Assembly (NCBI RefSeq): GCF_900116005.1
Contig: NZ_FOYI01000002.1
Span: forward strand, 372,001 to 436,000
Origin: Poseidonocella sedimentorum
Lineage (GTDB): Bacteria; Pseudomonadota; Alphaproteobacteria; Rhodobacterales; Rhodobacteraceae
Direction: 5' to 3'
DNA length: 64,000 nucleotides
Part shown: positions 25,237 through 34,904 of the stretch, one piece after another
How positions within the stretch are numbered: the stretch's first letter is position 1
How the letters are laid out: each line of letters starts with the position of its first letter
Position numbers and translations under genes: made by a program
Notes under the pieces: generated by a model
What the model was told of the DNA's origin: nothing
Seen by the model: only the letters and a program-made list of their open reading frames with translations
Database searches by the model: none

Positions 25237-27426
25237 ATGAGTGATTCACCAAGGTCGGGACGTCGGCTTGTGGCCGACAAGCGGCGATCCCCGGCATCAT
25301 CCAAGGCGCCCTCCAAGGCACGGGCCAAACCCGCCAAGCGCAAGGCGCCCCGCAAGCCGGCGGCCATCAAGCGCGGCCCCGTGGCGCGCGCGCTGCGTTG
25401 GGTGATCCGCTGGACGATCGGTCTGGCCTGGTCGGTCCTGTGGCGATTGGGCGCCGTCACCGCGCTGCTCGTGCTCGGCGCGGCGGTCTACTTCGTGACG
25501 ACCCTGCCGGAGCTCGATGCGCTGATCGACGGGCGTGCGCGCGGCTCTGTCACCATGCTCGACCGCGAGGGCGAGGTCTTCGCCTGGCGCGGCGAGCAGT
25601 TCGGCGGGATGATCACCGCGGATCAAATCTCGCCCCACCTGAAACACGCCATCCTCGCGACAGAAGACCGGCGCTTCTATTACCACCCCGGCGTCGATCC
25701 GATCGGCGTTGCGAGCGCAATCCGCATCAACCTCAGCGAGGGCCGCGGCCCGCTCTCCGGTCATGGCGGCTCGACCATCGCGCAGCAATCCGCCAAGCTT
25801 CTGTGCCTCGGGGTCCCCTTCGATCCGGCCCGCTGGGAGAGCGAATCCGCCTATGAGGCCGACTGCCGCGAGACCTCGCTCTGGCGCAAGATCAAGGAAG
25901 CGACCTACGCACTTGCCCTGGAGCTCAAGTTCACCAAGGACGAGGTCCTGACGATCTATATCAACCGGGCCTTCCTCGGTTCCGGCGCACGCGGCTTCGA
26001 AGCGGCGAGCCAGCGGTATTTCGGCAAATCCGCCGCCGATGTCAGCCCCGCCGAAGCGGCGATGCTCGCCGGGCTCCTCACAGCGCCAACCCGCTACGCG
26101 CCGACCAACAACCTCCAGCGCTCGCAGGATCGCGCGGCGGTCATCGTCGGGCTGATGGAGCGTCAAGGCTATCTCGACGCCACCGAGGCCGCCAATGCAC
26201 TGGCCCGCCCCGCCCGGCTCTCGGAAGCTGCCGAGAAGCGCGCTGGCGGGTATTTCGCCGATTGGGTGATGTCATCCGGCCCGGAGTTTTTCACGCGCGA
26301 CACCACCGAGGACGTGCTCATCCGCACCACCCTCGACCAGCGCCTCCAGACCGCGGCGGAAGAGGCGCTGCGCACGGTGTTCGACGAAAAGGTGCGCGAG
26401 GGCTCCAAGGCCCAGGCCGCGATCGTGGTGATGAGCGCCGACGGCGCCGTGCGCGCCATGGTCGGCGGGCGCCAGACGGGCGTCCCCGGCCTCTTCAACC
26501 GCGCCACCCAAGCCCGCCGCCAGACCGGCTCGGCCTTCAAACCCTTCGTCTACGCCGCCGCGATGGACTTCGGCTATTCCCCGCTCGACACGATCGTCGA
26601 CGAGCCGCTGACCATCAACATCCCCGGATCCGGCCCCTGGTCGCCGCAAAACTACACCAACCGGTTCTACGGCCGCGTGACGCTGACCCGGGCGCTCCAG
26701 GAGTCGCTCAACATCCCCGCGGTCAAGATCTCCGAGCTGGTCGGGCGCGATGTGGTCCAGACCGTCGCCTCGGAATTCGGCATCCAGAGCGATCTGGCCG
26801 AAGGCCCCGCCCTCGCCCTCGGCGCCTCCGAGTCCACCTTGTTGGAAATGACCGGCGCCTACGCCGGTATCCTCAACGGCGGCTCCTCGGTCGAACCCTA
26901 CGGATTGACGGAGCTGACCTTGCTCGGCGATGACAGTCCGCTGATGGACGCCGCCGGCGGCGGGATCGGCGAACGGGTCATCCAAGAAGAGGCCGCTCGC
27001 AAACTCACCTACATGATGGAAAAGGTCATCAGCGAAGGCACCGGCACCCGCGCCCGCCTCCCCGACCGTCAGGCCGCCGGCAAGACCGGCACATCCCAGT
27101 CCGCCCGCGACGCCTGGTTCATCGGCTTCACCGCCGACTACGTCGCAGGCGTCTGGATGGGCTATGACGACAACACCCCCCTGACGGGCGTGACCGGCAG
27201 CGGGCTGCCCGCCGAAATCTGGCACGAGACTATGGTCCGGGTGCATGAGGGCATCCCCCCCAAACCCCTGCCCATGATCGTCCCCGAACCCTCAAACCGC
27301 ACACCGGGCACAACGACGACGTCCCGCTCCGGCCAAAGCTCTTCGCAAAAATCCCCGGAGAAGCCCGACAACATCGCCGAAAACATCCTGCGCGACGTGC
27401 TGCGCGGGATCTTCGGCGGGAACTGA
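25237..27426 (+). CDS. Penicillin-binding protein 1A family, bifunctional glycosyltransferase/transpeptidase
   Basis: A 729-residue class A PBP that polymerises and cross-links peptidoglycan. A basic, lysine/proline-rich cytosolic tail (1-55) precedes one membrane helix (about 66-90). The GT51 domain shows the catalytic E143 in TEDRRFYYHPGVDP and GGSTIAQQ (178-184). The transpeptidase domain shows S432-x-x-K435 (GSAFKPF), SLN (489-491) and KTG (615-617). A short serine-rich linker ends the protein. The start at 25237 (MSDSPRSGRR) fits better than a TTG at 25201. The missing OB insert makes it a compact member. Confidence 0.92.
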   Translation: MSDSPRSGRRLVADKRRSPASSKAPSKARAKPAKRKAPRKPAAIKRGPVARALRWVIRWTIGLAWSVLWRLGAVTALLVLGAAVYFVTTLPELDALIDGRARGSVTMLDREGEVFAWRGEQFGGMITADQISPHLKHAILATEDRRFYYHPGVDPIGVASAIRINLSEGRGPLSGHGGSTIAQQSAKLLCLGVPFDPARWESESAYEADCRETSLWRKIKEATYALALELKFTKDEVLTIYINRAFLGSGARGFEAASQRYFGKSAADVSPAEAAMLAGLLTAPTRYAPTNNLQRSQDRAAVIVGLMERQGYLDATEAANALARPARLSEAAEKRAGGYFADWVMSSGPEFFTRDTTEDVLIRTTLDQRLQTAAEEALRTVFDEKVREGSKAQAAIVVMSADGAVRAMVGGRQTGVPGLFNRATQARRQTGSAFKPFVYAAAMDFGYSPLDTIVDEPLTINIPGSGPWSPQNYTNRFYGRVTLTRALQESLNIPAVKISELVGRDVVQTVASEFGIQSDLAEGPALALGASESTLLEMTGAYAGILNGGSSVEPYGLTELTLLGDDSPLMDAAGGGIGERVIQEEAARKLTYMMEKVISEGTGTRARLPDRQAAGKTGTSQSARDAWFIGFTADYVAGVWMGYDDNTPLTGVTGSGLPAEIWHETMVRVHEGIPPKPLPMIVPEPSNRTPGTTTTSRSGQSSSQKSPEKPDNIAENILRDVLRGIFGGN

Positions 27427-27462
27427 GCCGAAGATCTTTCGCCCCGCGCCAATCCGAGTGCT

Positions 27463-27508
27463 CCGGCCGCAAGGCCGGGGCGCGAGAGATCGCGTGCGCC
27501 GCAGGCGC
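27463..27508. terminator. Paired hairpins between convergent PBP and mlaC genes
   Basis: Two stems lie in the 97-base convergent gap: CCGGCC-GCAA-GGCCGG (27463-27478) and GCGCC-gca-GGCGC (27496-27508). Neither has a long T-run, although CTTGT follows the second on the plus strand. They may act as a bidirectional terminator. Confidence 0.45.
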
Positions 27509-27523
27509 TCCTTGTAAAAACGT

Positions 27524-28117
27524 CTAGCCGGCGCTGCGCAGGTCGCGGATCATCGCGTCGATATCCCCGCCGCGCGCATCGATCATCGCCCCGATCTCGG
27601 CGCGTTCGGTCAGCCCCATGTTGATCCCCTCGACAAACATGTTGAAGAAGAGGTCCGAGCCGGTGCGATCAGAGACCAGAAAGCTGACCTCGAACGGCGC
27701 CTGCCCCTTGAGATAGGCCGTCGTGCGCACCTCGACCGCGTTTGTCGCCGGCACCACGTCGCGCACCTCCAGCCGCCCGCCGATGAACTCACGGAACCGC
27801 CGCCCGTATTTCCGCGCGAGGTAGCCGACATAGGCATCGGTGAAGGCGCGCTTCTGTGCGTCGCTCGCGCTGCGCCCGTCAGCGCCCATCGCATAGGCCG
27901 CGACGTAGCTCGTGTCGGCGTAGCGCCGGAAGATCGTCTCGAAGGCGTCGAACATCCCCGCCTCCGAGGCGCCCGATGCGATCACCGTGTTGATCTCTGC
28001 CACCACCCGGTCGATCAGCGCGCGGCCGCTGGCTTCGGTCAGTGCGGCAAGCGGGCGTGCCAGTGTGAGAGCGGGCGCGGCGGCGAGGGCGGCGAGCCAT
28101 TGGCGTCGGGTCAGCAT
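27524..28117 (-). CDS. mlaC: MlaC/Ttg2D-like phospholipid-binding periplasmic protein
   Basis: A 197-residue periplasmic protein. The N-terminus LTRRQWLAALAAAPALTLA has a twin-arginine-like motif followed by a hydrophobic core, suggesting export in folded form. The body (FRRYADTSYVAAYAMG, FTDAYVGYLARKYGRRF) matches the Ttg2D/MlaC toluene-tolerance family that shuttles phospholipids from the outer to the inner membrane. It is five bases downstream of mlaA on the same strand. The MlaFEDB inner-membrane complex is not in the window. Confidence 0.85.
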   Translation of the reverse strand: MLTRRQWLAALAAAPALTLARPLAALTEASGRALIDRVVAEINTVIASGASEAGMFDAFETIFRRYADTSYVAAYAMGADGRSASDAQKRAFTDAYVGYLARKYGRRFREFIGGRLEVRDVVPATNAVEVRTTAYLKGQAPFEVSFLVSDRTGSDLFFNMFVEGINMGLTERAEIGAMIDARGGDIDAMIRDLRSAG

Positions 28118-28122
28118 CGAGC

Positions 28123-28911
28123 CTAGAATCCTTCGGTATCGAGAGCCATTGGATCTTCATCTGGGGTCGCGATGTCCGTGTGCAATGTGAAGCGGCGATT
28201 TTGCAGGTAAAGAAGCCGCGATTGCGCGTAGCTGTCCGCGCTTTCATAGAGCACCCCGTCGATCATGACCGCATAGCGATTGCGCGTGTCGACCACCTCC
28301 CCGACCTCGATCGCCGTGACCACGCGGCGGGTCTCGTCAGAGAGCATCGGCCCGAGTGGGTTGAGCACGATATCGACCACGGTCCCGAGCGCATCGCGCT
28401 TGTTTGACGGGCCAAACACCGGAAGCTCCACATATGCCCCTTCGGGCACGCCCCAGACATGCAGCGTTTCACCGAAATCGGTGTCCGCCTCCGCAAGCCC
28501 CATCTCCCCGGCCGGATCGAAGAGCCCGCCAATTCCCAGCGTGGCGTTGATGGTAAACCGCGCGCTGTTGCGCGCCGCGGAGGGCAGGTCGAGCTGCAAC
28601 AGGTTGTTGACCACCGTCCCTGGCAGATCGAGCGTATTGGCCACATTGCGCAGCCCGGTCTGCGCCACCCCCGGCACCACGGCGCCATAGGCGCGCGCCA
28701 CCGGCCGAAGGACGGCGCGGTCAATCCCCTTGTTTGCGGCATGAACCCGGCGATTGCGCTCCTCGAAGGGGTCTTCGATCCCGGCGGGCGCTGGTGCCTC
28801 GGGCAGCGCGCAGCCGGCCACAAGCGCCAGCGCGGGCAACAGGCAGAGCGCAATAAACAGTCGCCGACAGGGGCGAGACAAACCCAATCCAATCATGCTA
28901 CCAACCGCCAT
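28123..28911 (-). CDS. mlaA: MlaA (VacJ) family outer-membrane lipoprotein
   Basis: A lipoprotein of about 262 residues that extracts surface-exposed phospholipids from the outer membrane and hands them to MlaC. The lipobox LVAGC lies at the end of a hydrophobic signal (FIALCLLPALALVAGC). Family segments include DPFEERNRRVHAANKGID, GLRNVANTLDLPGTVVNNLL, FTINATLGIGGLFDPA and DFGETLHVWGV. A start at 28896 is also possible. Together with mlaC it forms a two-gene operon divergent from the type I secretion genes. Confidence 0.9.
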   Translation of the reverse strand: MAVGSMIGLGLSRPCRRLFIALCLLPALALVAGCALPEAPAPAGIEDPFEERNRRVHAANKGIDRAVLRPVARAYGAVVPGVAQTGLRNVANTLDLPGTVVNNLLQLDLPSAARNSARFTINATLGIGGLFDPAGEMGLAEADTDFGETLHVWGVPEGAYVELPVFGPSNKRDALGTVVDIVLNPLGPMLSDETRRVVTAIEVGEVVDTRNRYAVMIDGVLYESADSYAQSRLLYLQNRRFTLHTDIATPDEDPMALDTEGF

Positions 28912-28965
28912 GGCGCACCGCTCTGCCCTCCGGCATTGCTCCGCGCGCCCTATTTGCAAATTAAT

Positions 28966-28994
28966 TTGACCGCACAACTTGCACAACATATTGC
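28966..28994 (+). promoter_or_regulatory. Predicted promoter of the type I secretion operon
   Basis: TTGACC (28966-28971) and TATTGC (28989-28994) are separated by 17 bases in an AT-rich stretch, about 32 bases before the ATG at 29026. This is a reasonable sigma-70 promoter by eye. Confidence 0.45.
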
Positions 28995-29025
28995 CAATTG
29001 GAAGAAAGGTTTTCGGTTAGAGCCC

Positions 29026-30762
29026 ATGGCAGCACCCTCTCCCCATGACGGTCGCGAGGAATTGCGCGCCGCCCGCGCGGATAGCCGCGCGCTGTACTGG
29101 TCCGTCGCGATTTTCAGCTTCTTCGCCAACATGCTGATGCTGACCGGCCCGATCTACATGCTTCAGGTCTATGACCGCGTTCTCGGCTCGCGCTCCATCG
29201 AGACGCTGATCGCCCTGACCGCGCTGGTGGCCTTCCTCTACGGGGTCATGGGCCTGCTCGATTATGCCCGCGGCCGGATCATGGCGCGGGTCGGCGCCCG
29301 GTTCCAGAACCGGCTTGAGGGCCGGGTGTTCGACGCGGTGCTCCGCCAGGCGGGCAAGGGCGCGCCGGAGGAATCCGCCCGCACCGGCCTGCGCGATCTC
29401 GAATCGGTGCAGCGCATGCTGTCCTCGCCCGCGCTCATGGCGCTGTTCGACCTGCCCTGGACTCCGCTTTTCCTCGCGGCGATCTACCTGTTTCACCCCT
29501 ATCTGGGCTATCTGGCGACCATCGGCGGCGGCATCCTGATCATCGTCACGCTGCTCAACCAGACCACCACCAAACGCCCGCTCACCCGCGCCAACAGCGC
29601 GACCTACGTGGCCGAACAGCTCGGCGATCAGATCCGGGGCGAGGCCGAGATGGTCCAGAGCCTCGGGATGCGCGGCGCGACCTTCTCCCGCTGGCAGCGC
29701 GCGCGCGATGTCGCGCTGAGCGAATCCGTGGGTGCGGCCGATCTCGGCGGGACCTATTCGGCCATCACCAAGACATTCCGGCTCTTCCTGCAATCAGGGA
29801 TGCTCGGGCTCGGCGCCTATCTTGTGCTGCAGGGCGAGGTCACGCCCGGCGTCATGATCGCGGGCTCGATCCTTCTGGGCCGGGCGCTGGCGCCGATCGA
29901 GCTGCTCATCGGCCAGTGGCCGGTGATCCAGCGCGGGCTCAAGGGCTGGTCCTCGCTCGGCGAATTGCTCAGCGCCGCGCCGCCGCAGCCGCCGCGCACG
30001 CAGCTCCCCAAGCCGCGCGCCAAGCTCGATGTGCAACAGGTCACTGTCATCCCACCGGGGCAGCAGCAGGCGGTCTTGCGCATGGTGTCTTTCTCGGTCG
30101 AACCGGGTCAGGCGATCGGCGTGATCGGCCCCTCGGGCTCGGGCAAATCCACGCTCGCCCGCGCGATCATGGGCGTCTGGCGCCCGGCCGGCGGCAAGGT
30201 CCGGCTCGATGGTGCCTCGCTCGACAATTACGATCCGGACGTGCTCGGTCAGCATATCGGCTACCTGCCCCAGCGGGTGCAGCTTTTCGACGGGACCATC
30301 GCCGAGAACATCGCCCGCATGTCGACCCAGCCGGATGCGGACAAGGTCATCGAGGCCGCGCGCAAGGCCGCCGCCCATGACATGATCCTCAAGCTGCCCG
30401 ATGGGTACGACACGCGCGTCTCCATCGCCGGATCGACGCTCTCAGGCGGGCAGATCCAGCGCATCGGGCTGGCCCGCGCGCTTTATGGCGATCCGGTGAT
30501 CCTCGTCCTCGACGAGCCCAACTCCAACCTCGACAACGAGGGCTCCGAGGCGCTGAACGTTGCCATCCGCACCATGAAGAAAGACGGCAAGTCGATCCTG
30601 ATCATGGCCCACCGCCCCGCCGCCATCGCCGAATGCTCGCACCTGCTTGTGCTCGATCAGGGCGCCCGGCGGGCCTTCGGGCCCAAGGACGAGGTGCTCA
30701 AGGAGGTCGTCACCAACGCGCGCGACATCCAGGCCTCGCCCAATCCCGGGGGGGTCTCATGA
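29026..30762 (+). CDS. Type I secretion system permease/ATPase (PrtD/AprD-like)
   Basis: A 578-residue ABC exporter half-transporter. The six-helix membrane domain spans about 20-300 and starts with [20 protein letters not shown]; the nucleotide-binding domain follows. Walker A is GPSGSGKST (368-376), the signature is LSGGQ (472-476) and Walker B is [13 protein letters not shown]. It lacks an N-terminal C39 peptidase domain, as in PrtD/AprD systems that secrete RTX proteins. It overlaps the HlyD-type adaptor gene by ATGA. No cargo gene or TolC is adjacent. Confidence 0.93.
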   Translation: MAAPSPHDGREELRAARADSRALYWSVAIFSFFANMLMLTGPIYMLQVYDRVLGSRSIETLIALTALVAFLYGVMGLLDYARGRIMARVGARFQNRLEGRVFDAVLRQAGKGAPEESARTGLRDLESVQRMLSSPALMALFDLPWTPLFLAAIYLFHPYLGYLATIGGGILIIVTLLNQTTTKRPLTRANSATYVAEQLGDQIRGEAEMVQSLGMRGATFSRWQRARDVALSESVGAADLGGTYSAITKTFRLFLQSGMLGLGAYLVLQGEVTPGVMIAGSILLGRALAPIELLIGQWPVIQRGLKGWSSLGELLSAAPPQPPRTQLPKPRAKLDVQQVTVIPPGQQQAVLRMVSFSVEPGQAIGVIGPSGSGKSTLARAIMGVWRPAGGKVRLDGASLDNYDPDVLGQHIGYLPQRVQLFDGTIAENIARMSTQPDADKVIEAARKAAAHDMILKLPDGYDTRVSIAGSTLSGGQIQRIGLARALYGDPVILVLDEPNSNLDNEGSEALNVAIRTMKKDGKSILIMAHRPAAIAECSHLLVLDQGARRAFGPKDEVLKEVVTNARDIQASPNPGGVS

Positions 30763-32063
30763 GCGCCGAAAGAACCTGGTCGGCCAAGCGGCCGCTGATC
30801 CTCGGGGCCTTTGCGCTGCTCATCCTCGTGGGCGGTTTCGGCACATGGGCGACGCAGGCGATCATCTCCGGGGCGATCATCGCCAATGGCCGCATCGAGG
30901 TCGATCGCAACCGCCAGATCGTCCAGCACCCCGATGGCGGGGTGGTCGAGGAAATCATCGTCGACGAGGGCGACACGGTGAAGGCGGGCGATCTTCTGAT
31001 CCGGCTCGATGCGACGCTGCTGCGCTCCGAGCTCGCGGTCGTCGAGAACCAGCTCTTCGAGATCCTCGCGCGGATCGGGCGGCTCGAGGCCGAGCGGGAC
31101 GACACCGAAGAGATCGCCTTCGCGCCCATCCTGCTGGAGGCCGCGGCGGAGCGCGAGGAGATCGAGACGCTCGTCGCCGGCCAGCGCCGTCTTTTCGAAA
31201 GCCGCCGGATTTCCATCGCCAACGAGGTTGAACAGCTCGGCAAGCGCCGCTTGCAGATCAGCGATCAGATCGTCGGCATCGACGCCCAGCAAGACGCCCT
31301 GACCACCCAGCTCGACCTCATCCGGGAGGAACTGGTGGGGCAGGAATCCCTGCTCGAACGCGGGCTCACCCAAGCCAGCAGCGTGCTCGCCCTGCGCCGC
31401 GAAGAGGCGCGGCTTTCCGGCACGGTGGGCGAGCTCAAGGCGCAAAAGGCCCAGGCCGAGGGGCGCGTCACGGAGATCGACATCGAGATCATCAAGCTCG
31501 CGAACCAGCGCCGCGAACAGGCCATCACCCAGCTTCGGGACCTGTCCGTCAACGAGCTCGAATCGCGCGAACGCCGCCGCAGCCTGCTCGAACAGCTCAG
31601 CCGTCTGGACATTCGCGCGCCGGTCTCCGGGATCGTTTACGGGCTCACGGTCTTCACCCCGCGCTCGGTCATCCGCGCGGCCGACCCGGTGCTCTACCTC
31701 GTGCCGCAGGACCGCCCGCTGATCATCGCCGCCCAGATCGAGCCGATCCACATCGACCAGATCCGCCTCCAGCAGGAGGTCGTCCTGCGCTTCTCGGCCT
31801 TCGATCAGCGGACCACGCCCGAACTCAACGGCACCGTCGTCCAGATCTCCGCCGACGCCTTCACTGATGACCGCTCCTCGCTCTCCTACTACCGCGCGGA
31901 GATCGTCCTGACGGAAGGGGAGCTGGCCAAGCTGCCGGATGGGATCGCGCTGGTGCCCGGAATGCCGGTCGAGGCGTTCCTGCGCACCAATGACCGCACC
32001 CCGATGGCCTACCTCGTCAAACCCCTGACCGACTATCTCGCCAAGGCCTTCCGTGAAGGCTGA
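30759..32063 (+). CDS. HlyD-family type I secretion periplasmic adaptor
   Basis: A 434-residue membrane fusion protein. One N-terminal helix (about 13-33) precedes a lipoyl half ([19 protein letters not shown]), a long coiled-coil (about 90-285, with many Glu/Arg/Leu heptads) and the second lipoyl half starting [14 protein letters not shown]. The C-terminal beta-barrel ends [20 protein letters not shown], the normal PrtE/AprE-type ending. It links the ATPase encoded upstream to an outer-membrane channel encoded elsewhere. Confidence 0.93.
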   Translation: MSAERTWSAKRPLILGAFALLILVGGFGTWATQAIISGAIIANGRIEVDRNRQIVQHPDGGVVEEIIVDEGDTVKAGDLLIRLDATLLRSELAVVENQLFEILARIGRLEAERDDTEEIAFAPILLEAAAEREEIETLVAGQRRLFESRRISIANEVEQLGKRRLQISDQIVGIDAQQDALTTQLDLIREELVGQESLLERGLTQASSVLALRREEARLSGTVGELKAQKAQAEGRVTEIDIEIIKLANQRREQAITQLRDLSVNELESRERRRSLLEQLSRLDIRAPVSGIVYGLTVFTPRSVIRAADPVLYLVPQDRPLIIAAQIEPIHIDQIRLQQEVVLRFSAFDQRTTPELNGTVVQISADAFTDDRSSLSYYRAEIVLTEGELAKLPDGIALVPGMPVEAFLRTNDRTPMAYLVKPLTDYLAKAFREG

Positions 32064-32102
32064 CGGCCCGATGCGCAGACCTGCTTCAAAGGACCAGACA
32101 CT

Positions 32103-32567
32103 ATGACCAACCCGATCGAAACCCGCCTTGCCGAGCTCGGCCTGACCCTGCCCGATGCGCCCGCGCCGGCGGCCAACTACGTGCCCTTCGTGCAGGTCGG
32201 GGGCCTCGTTCATATCTCGGGGCAGGTTTCGGCGAATGAGAGCGGCCTCATCTGTGGCAAGCTCGGCGCGGATCTGAGCGTCGAGGACGGCGCGCTTGCG
32301 GCAAAGCACTGCGCGCTGAGCCTCCTGGCGCAGGCGCGCGCGGCCTGTGGCGGTGATCTGGGCCGGTTGGTGCGGCTGGTGAAGCTCACCGGTTTCGTGA
32401 ATTCCACCGCGGAGTTCACCGACCAGCCCAAGGTCATCAACGGCGCCTCCGATTTCTTCGTCGAGGTGCTGGGTGATGCCGGCCGCCACGCCCGCTCCGC
32501 CGTCTCCGCCGCCTCCCTGCCGTTTGGCGTGGCCGTGGAGATCGAAGGGATTTTCGAAGTCCGATGA
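32103..32567 (+). CDS. RidA family protein
   Basis: A 154-residue YjgF/YER057c/UK114 family protein, longer than the 125-130 of classic RidA and resembling the YjgH-like subgroup. LVHISGQVSANESGLICGKL and LVKLTGFVNSTAEFTDQPKV carry the family pattern, and the C-terminal RSAVSAASLPFGVAVEIEGI includes the arginine that binds the substrate carboxylate. Members deaminate reactive enamine/imine intermediates. It is the first gene of an overlapped run with a glycerophosphodiesterase. Confidence 0.9.
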   Translation: MTNPIETRLAELGLTLPDAPAPAANYVPFVQVGGLVHISGQVSANESGLICGKLGADLSVEDGALAAKHCALSLLAQARAACGGDLGRLVRLVKLTGFVNSTAEFTDQPKVINGASDFFVEVLGDAGRHARSAVSAASLPFGVAVEIEGIFEVR

Positions 32568-33319
32568 TCCTGCCCGACGCGTTTCTCGCCAGGCCCATCG
32601 CGCACCGTGCCTTGCATGAAGTCGCCGAGGGCCGGCCCGAGAACAGCCGCGCCGCCGTCCGCGCCGCGATGGAGCGCGGGCTTCCCGTCGAGCTCGACCT
32701 GCAGCTCAGCGCCGACGGTCGGGCCATGGTGTTCCACGACTACGAGCTCGACCGGCTGACCGCGGAGACCGGCCCGGTCGCGCTGCGCCCCGCCGATGCC
32801 CTGCGCCAGATCACCCTGCGCGGCGGCGCGCAGGGGATCCCGAGCCTGCGCGATATTCTCGAGCTGGTGGACGGGCGCGTCCCGCTGCTGCTCGAAATCA
32901 AGGATCAGGATGGCGCCATGGGCCCCGGCGTGGGCCGGCTCGAGGCCGCACTCGCGCAGGACCTTGCCCCCTACGCCGGGCCGGTTGCGATCATGTCGTT
33001 CAACCCCCATTCGGTGGCCGAGATCGCCCGGCTTCTGCCCGACCTGCCGCGCGGGCTGACGACTTGCGCCTACGATGCCGAGGATTGGCCCCTCCTGCCC
33101 GAAGAGACGCGCCGCCGCCTTCGCGGCATCCCCGATTTCGAGCGTGTCGGCGCCTCCTTCATAAGCCATCAAGCGCGCGATTTGAGCGCCCGGCCGGTGG
33201 CGGCGCTGCGCGAGGCCGGGGTACCGATCCTGTGCTGGACAATCCGCTCGGAGGCGTCTGAAACAGAGGCGCGCGCTCTTGCCGACAATATCACATTCGA
33301 AGGCTATGATCCGGGTTGA
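32564..33319 (+). CDS. Glycerophosphodiester phosphodiesterase
   Basis: A 251-residue GDPD/UgpQ-type TIM barrel that cleaves glycerophosphodiesters to glycerol 3-phosphate and alcohol. The catalytic signature is present: PIAHRALHEVAEGRPENS, then VELDLQLSADGRAMVFHDYE with the metal acidic pair and second histidine, and PLLLEIKDQ. No signal peptide is present, so it acts in the cytosol. The start overlaps the RidA stop. Confidence 0.9.
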   Translation: MILPDAFLARPIAHRALHEVAEGRPENSRAAVRAAMERGLPVELDLQLSADGRAMVFHDYELDRLTAETGPVALRPADALRQITLRGGAQGIPSLRDILELVDGRVPLLLEIKDQDGAMGPGVGRLEAALAQDLAPYAGPVAIMSFNPHSVAEIARLLPDLPRGLTTCAYDAEDWPLLPEETRRRLRGIPDFERVGASFISHQARDLSARPVAALREAGVPILCWTIRSEASETEARALADNITFEGYDPG

Positions 33320-33362
33320 ACCGGGCCCGAAACGCGCCACGTAGCAGGGTATGGAAGGGCCG

Positions 33363-34547
33363 ATGCAGGACATGATCGAAATCGCGACCGCGTCCGGGAT
33401 CGACGCCATCGGCGAGACGGACTGGAACGCCTGCGCCTGCCCCGAAACGCAGGACGGCGGGCCGCCCTGCGACCCTTTCACCACCTACGCGTTCCTCAAG
33501 GCGCTGGAGGACAGCGGATCGGTCGGGCCGGGGACCGGCTGGCAACCGCTCTACCTCTCGGCACGCGCAGCCGGCGAGATCATCGCCGTCGCCCCGCTCT
33601 ACGCCAAGACCCACAGCCAGGGTGAGTACATCTTCGACCACAACTGGGCCCATGCCTACGACGCCGCGGGCGGCCGCTACTACCCCAAGCTTCAGATCGC
33701 GGTGCCGTTCACCCCGGCCACCGGGCGGCGCTTCCTGACCCGGCCCGGGCGGGATGCGGAAGGGGCCACGGCGCTGATACAAGGGGCGGTCCAGGTCGCG
33801 GCGGACAACGAGCTCTCCTCGCTCCACGTGACCTTCTGCACCGAGGCCGAAGCGGCGGCGGGCGCGGCGATGGGCTTGCTGCGCCGCAAATCGCAGCAGT
33901 TTCACTGGCGCAATGACGGCTATGCGGGGTTTGACGATTTCCTCGGCTCGCTCAGCTCGCGCAAGCGCAAGAACATCCGCAAGGAACGCGCCCAGGCGCA
34001 GGGATTCGGCGGGCGGATCATTACCCTGACCGGCGATGAGATAGAGCCCGAACACTGGGACGCCTTCTGGCAGTTCTACATGGACACCGGCGCGCGGAAG
34101 TGGGGCACACCCTACCTCACCCGCGCCTTCTTCGACGCAGCACAAGAGAGCCTGCGCGAGCATATCCTGCTCGTCCTGGCGGAGCGCGACGGGCGATACA
34201 TCGCCGGTGCGTTGAACTTCATCGGGCGCGAGACGCTCTACGGGCGCTATTGGGGCTGTGTCGAACACCATCCCTGCCTGCATTTCGAACTGTGCTACTA
34301 TCAGGCGATCGATGCGGCGATCCGGCGTGGTCTCTCGGCGGTCGAGGCGGGCGCACAAGGCGAGCACAAGTTGGCGCGCGGCTATCTGCCGGTGGAAACA
34401 CACTCGCTGCACTGGATCGCGGACCCCGGCCTCTCCCGCGCGATCGCGCAGTTTATCGACGCCGAAGCGGAAGCGGTGGATCAGGAAATCGAGATCCTGA
34501 CCGAGTACGGGCCGTTCCGAAAAGCAAACGTGGAGGAGCAAGAATGA
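33363..34547 (+). CDS. FemAB-like / GNAT family peptidoglycan-biosynthesis-type acyltransferase (DUF482)
   Basis: About 394 residues. The pattern [54 protein letters not shown] and [14 protein letters not shown] is that of the FemAB_like/DUF482 family (Pfam PF04339), which has two tandem GNAT-like folds. Related Fem enzymes add amino acids to peptidoglycan, but the proteobacterial DUF482 function is not established. The start at 33363 follows GGAAGGG; an ATG at 33351 is an alternative. The stop overlaps the pterin dehydratase start. Confidence 0.85.
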   Translation: MQDMIEIATASGIDAIGETDWNACACPETQDGGPPCDPFTTYAFLKALEDSGSVGPGTGWQPLYLSARAAGEIIAVAPLYAKTHSQGEYIFDHNWAHAYDAAGGRYYPKLQIAVPFTPATGRRFLTRPGRDAEGATALIQGAVQVAADNELSSLHVTFCTEAEAAAGAAMGLLRRKSQQFHWRNDGYAGFDDFLGSLSSRKRKNIRKERAQAQGFGGRIITLTGDEIEPEHWDAFWQFYMDTGARKWGTPYLTRAFFDAAQESLREHILLVLAERDGRYIAGALNFIGRETLYGRYWGCVEHHPCLHFELCYYQAIDAAIRRGLSAVEAGAQGEHKLARGYLPVETHSLHWIADPGLSRAIAQFIDAEAEAVDQEIEILTEYGPFRKANVEEQE

Positions 34548-34849
34548 CCAAGGATCAGCTGACCGAGGCCGACCGCGCCGAAGCTCTCCCGGAGCTGTTG
34601 GCCGCGGGCTGGACAATGGCCGAAGACCGCGACGCCTTGCAGAGGCGGTTTGCGTTCAAGGACTTCCGCGCGGCCTTCGGCTGGATGACACAGGTCGCGC
34701 TTCTGGCCGAGAAGTTCAATCATCACCCCGAATGGTCAAACACCTACAACCGTGTGGAAATCACCCTGACCTCGCACGACGTCGGCGGGCTGAGCCAGCG
34801 GGACGTCACCTTTGCGCGCAAGATCGACGCCATCGCCACCGGAAAATGA
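34544..34849 (+). CDS. phhB: 4a-hydroxytetrahydrobiopterin dehydratase (PCD/DCoH)
   Basis: A 101-residue pterin-4a-carbinolamine dehydratase. The active-site motif [18 protein letters not shown] (H60-H61-P62) and the second histidine region [12 protein letters not shown] are intact. It recycles the pterin cofactor of aromatic amino acid hydroxylases or acts in molybdopterin metabolism; no hydroxylase is nearby. The last codons and the TGA lie inside a 26-bp palindrome that is part of the repeat at 34839-34890. Confidence 0.92.
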   Translation: MTKDQLTEADRAEALPELLAAGWTMAEDRDALQRRFAFKDFRAAFGWMTQVALLAEKFNHHPEWSNTYNRVEITLTSHDVGGLSQRDVTFARKIDAIATGK

Positions 34850-34890
34850 TCAATCATTTTCCGGCCCGTTTTCTGATTAATCAGAAAACG
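34839..34890. repeat. 52-bp double-palindrome repeat, copy A
   Basis: Two perfect palindromes stand side by side with a two-base spacer. The first (34839-34864) has half-site CCGGAAAATGATC followed by its complement. The second (34867-34890) has half-site CGTTTTCTGATT followed by its complement. An inverted copy of the whole unit occurs at 38716-38767. It sits between convergent phhB and the alpha-glucosidase gene and could form a bidirectional terminator; it overlaps the phhB stop codon. Confidence 0.85.
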
Positions 34891-34904
34891 GCGTGGCGGC
34901 GCGG

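Noticed and set aside
30657-32489. 610-codon open frame opposite the HlyD-type adaptor and ridA
   Set aside because: Antisense to two recognised genes; no domain or plausible start; caused by strong third-position GC bias.
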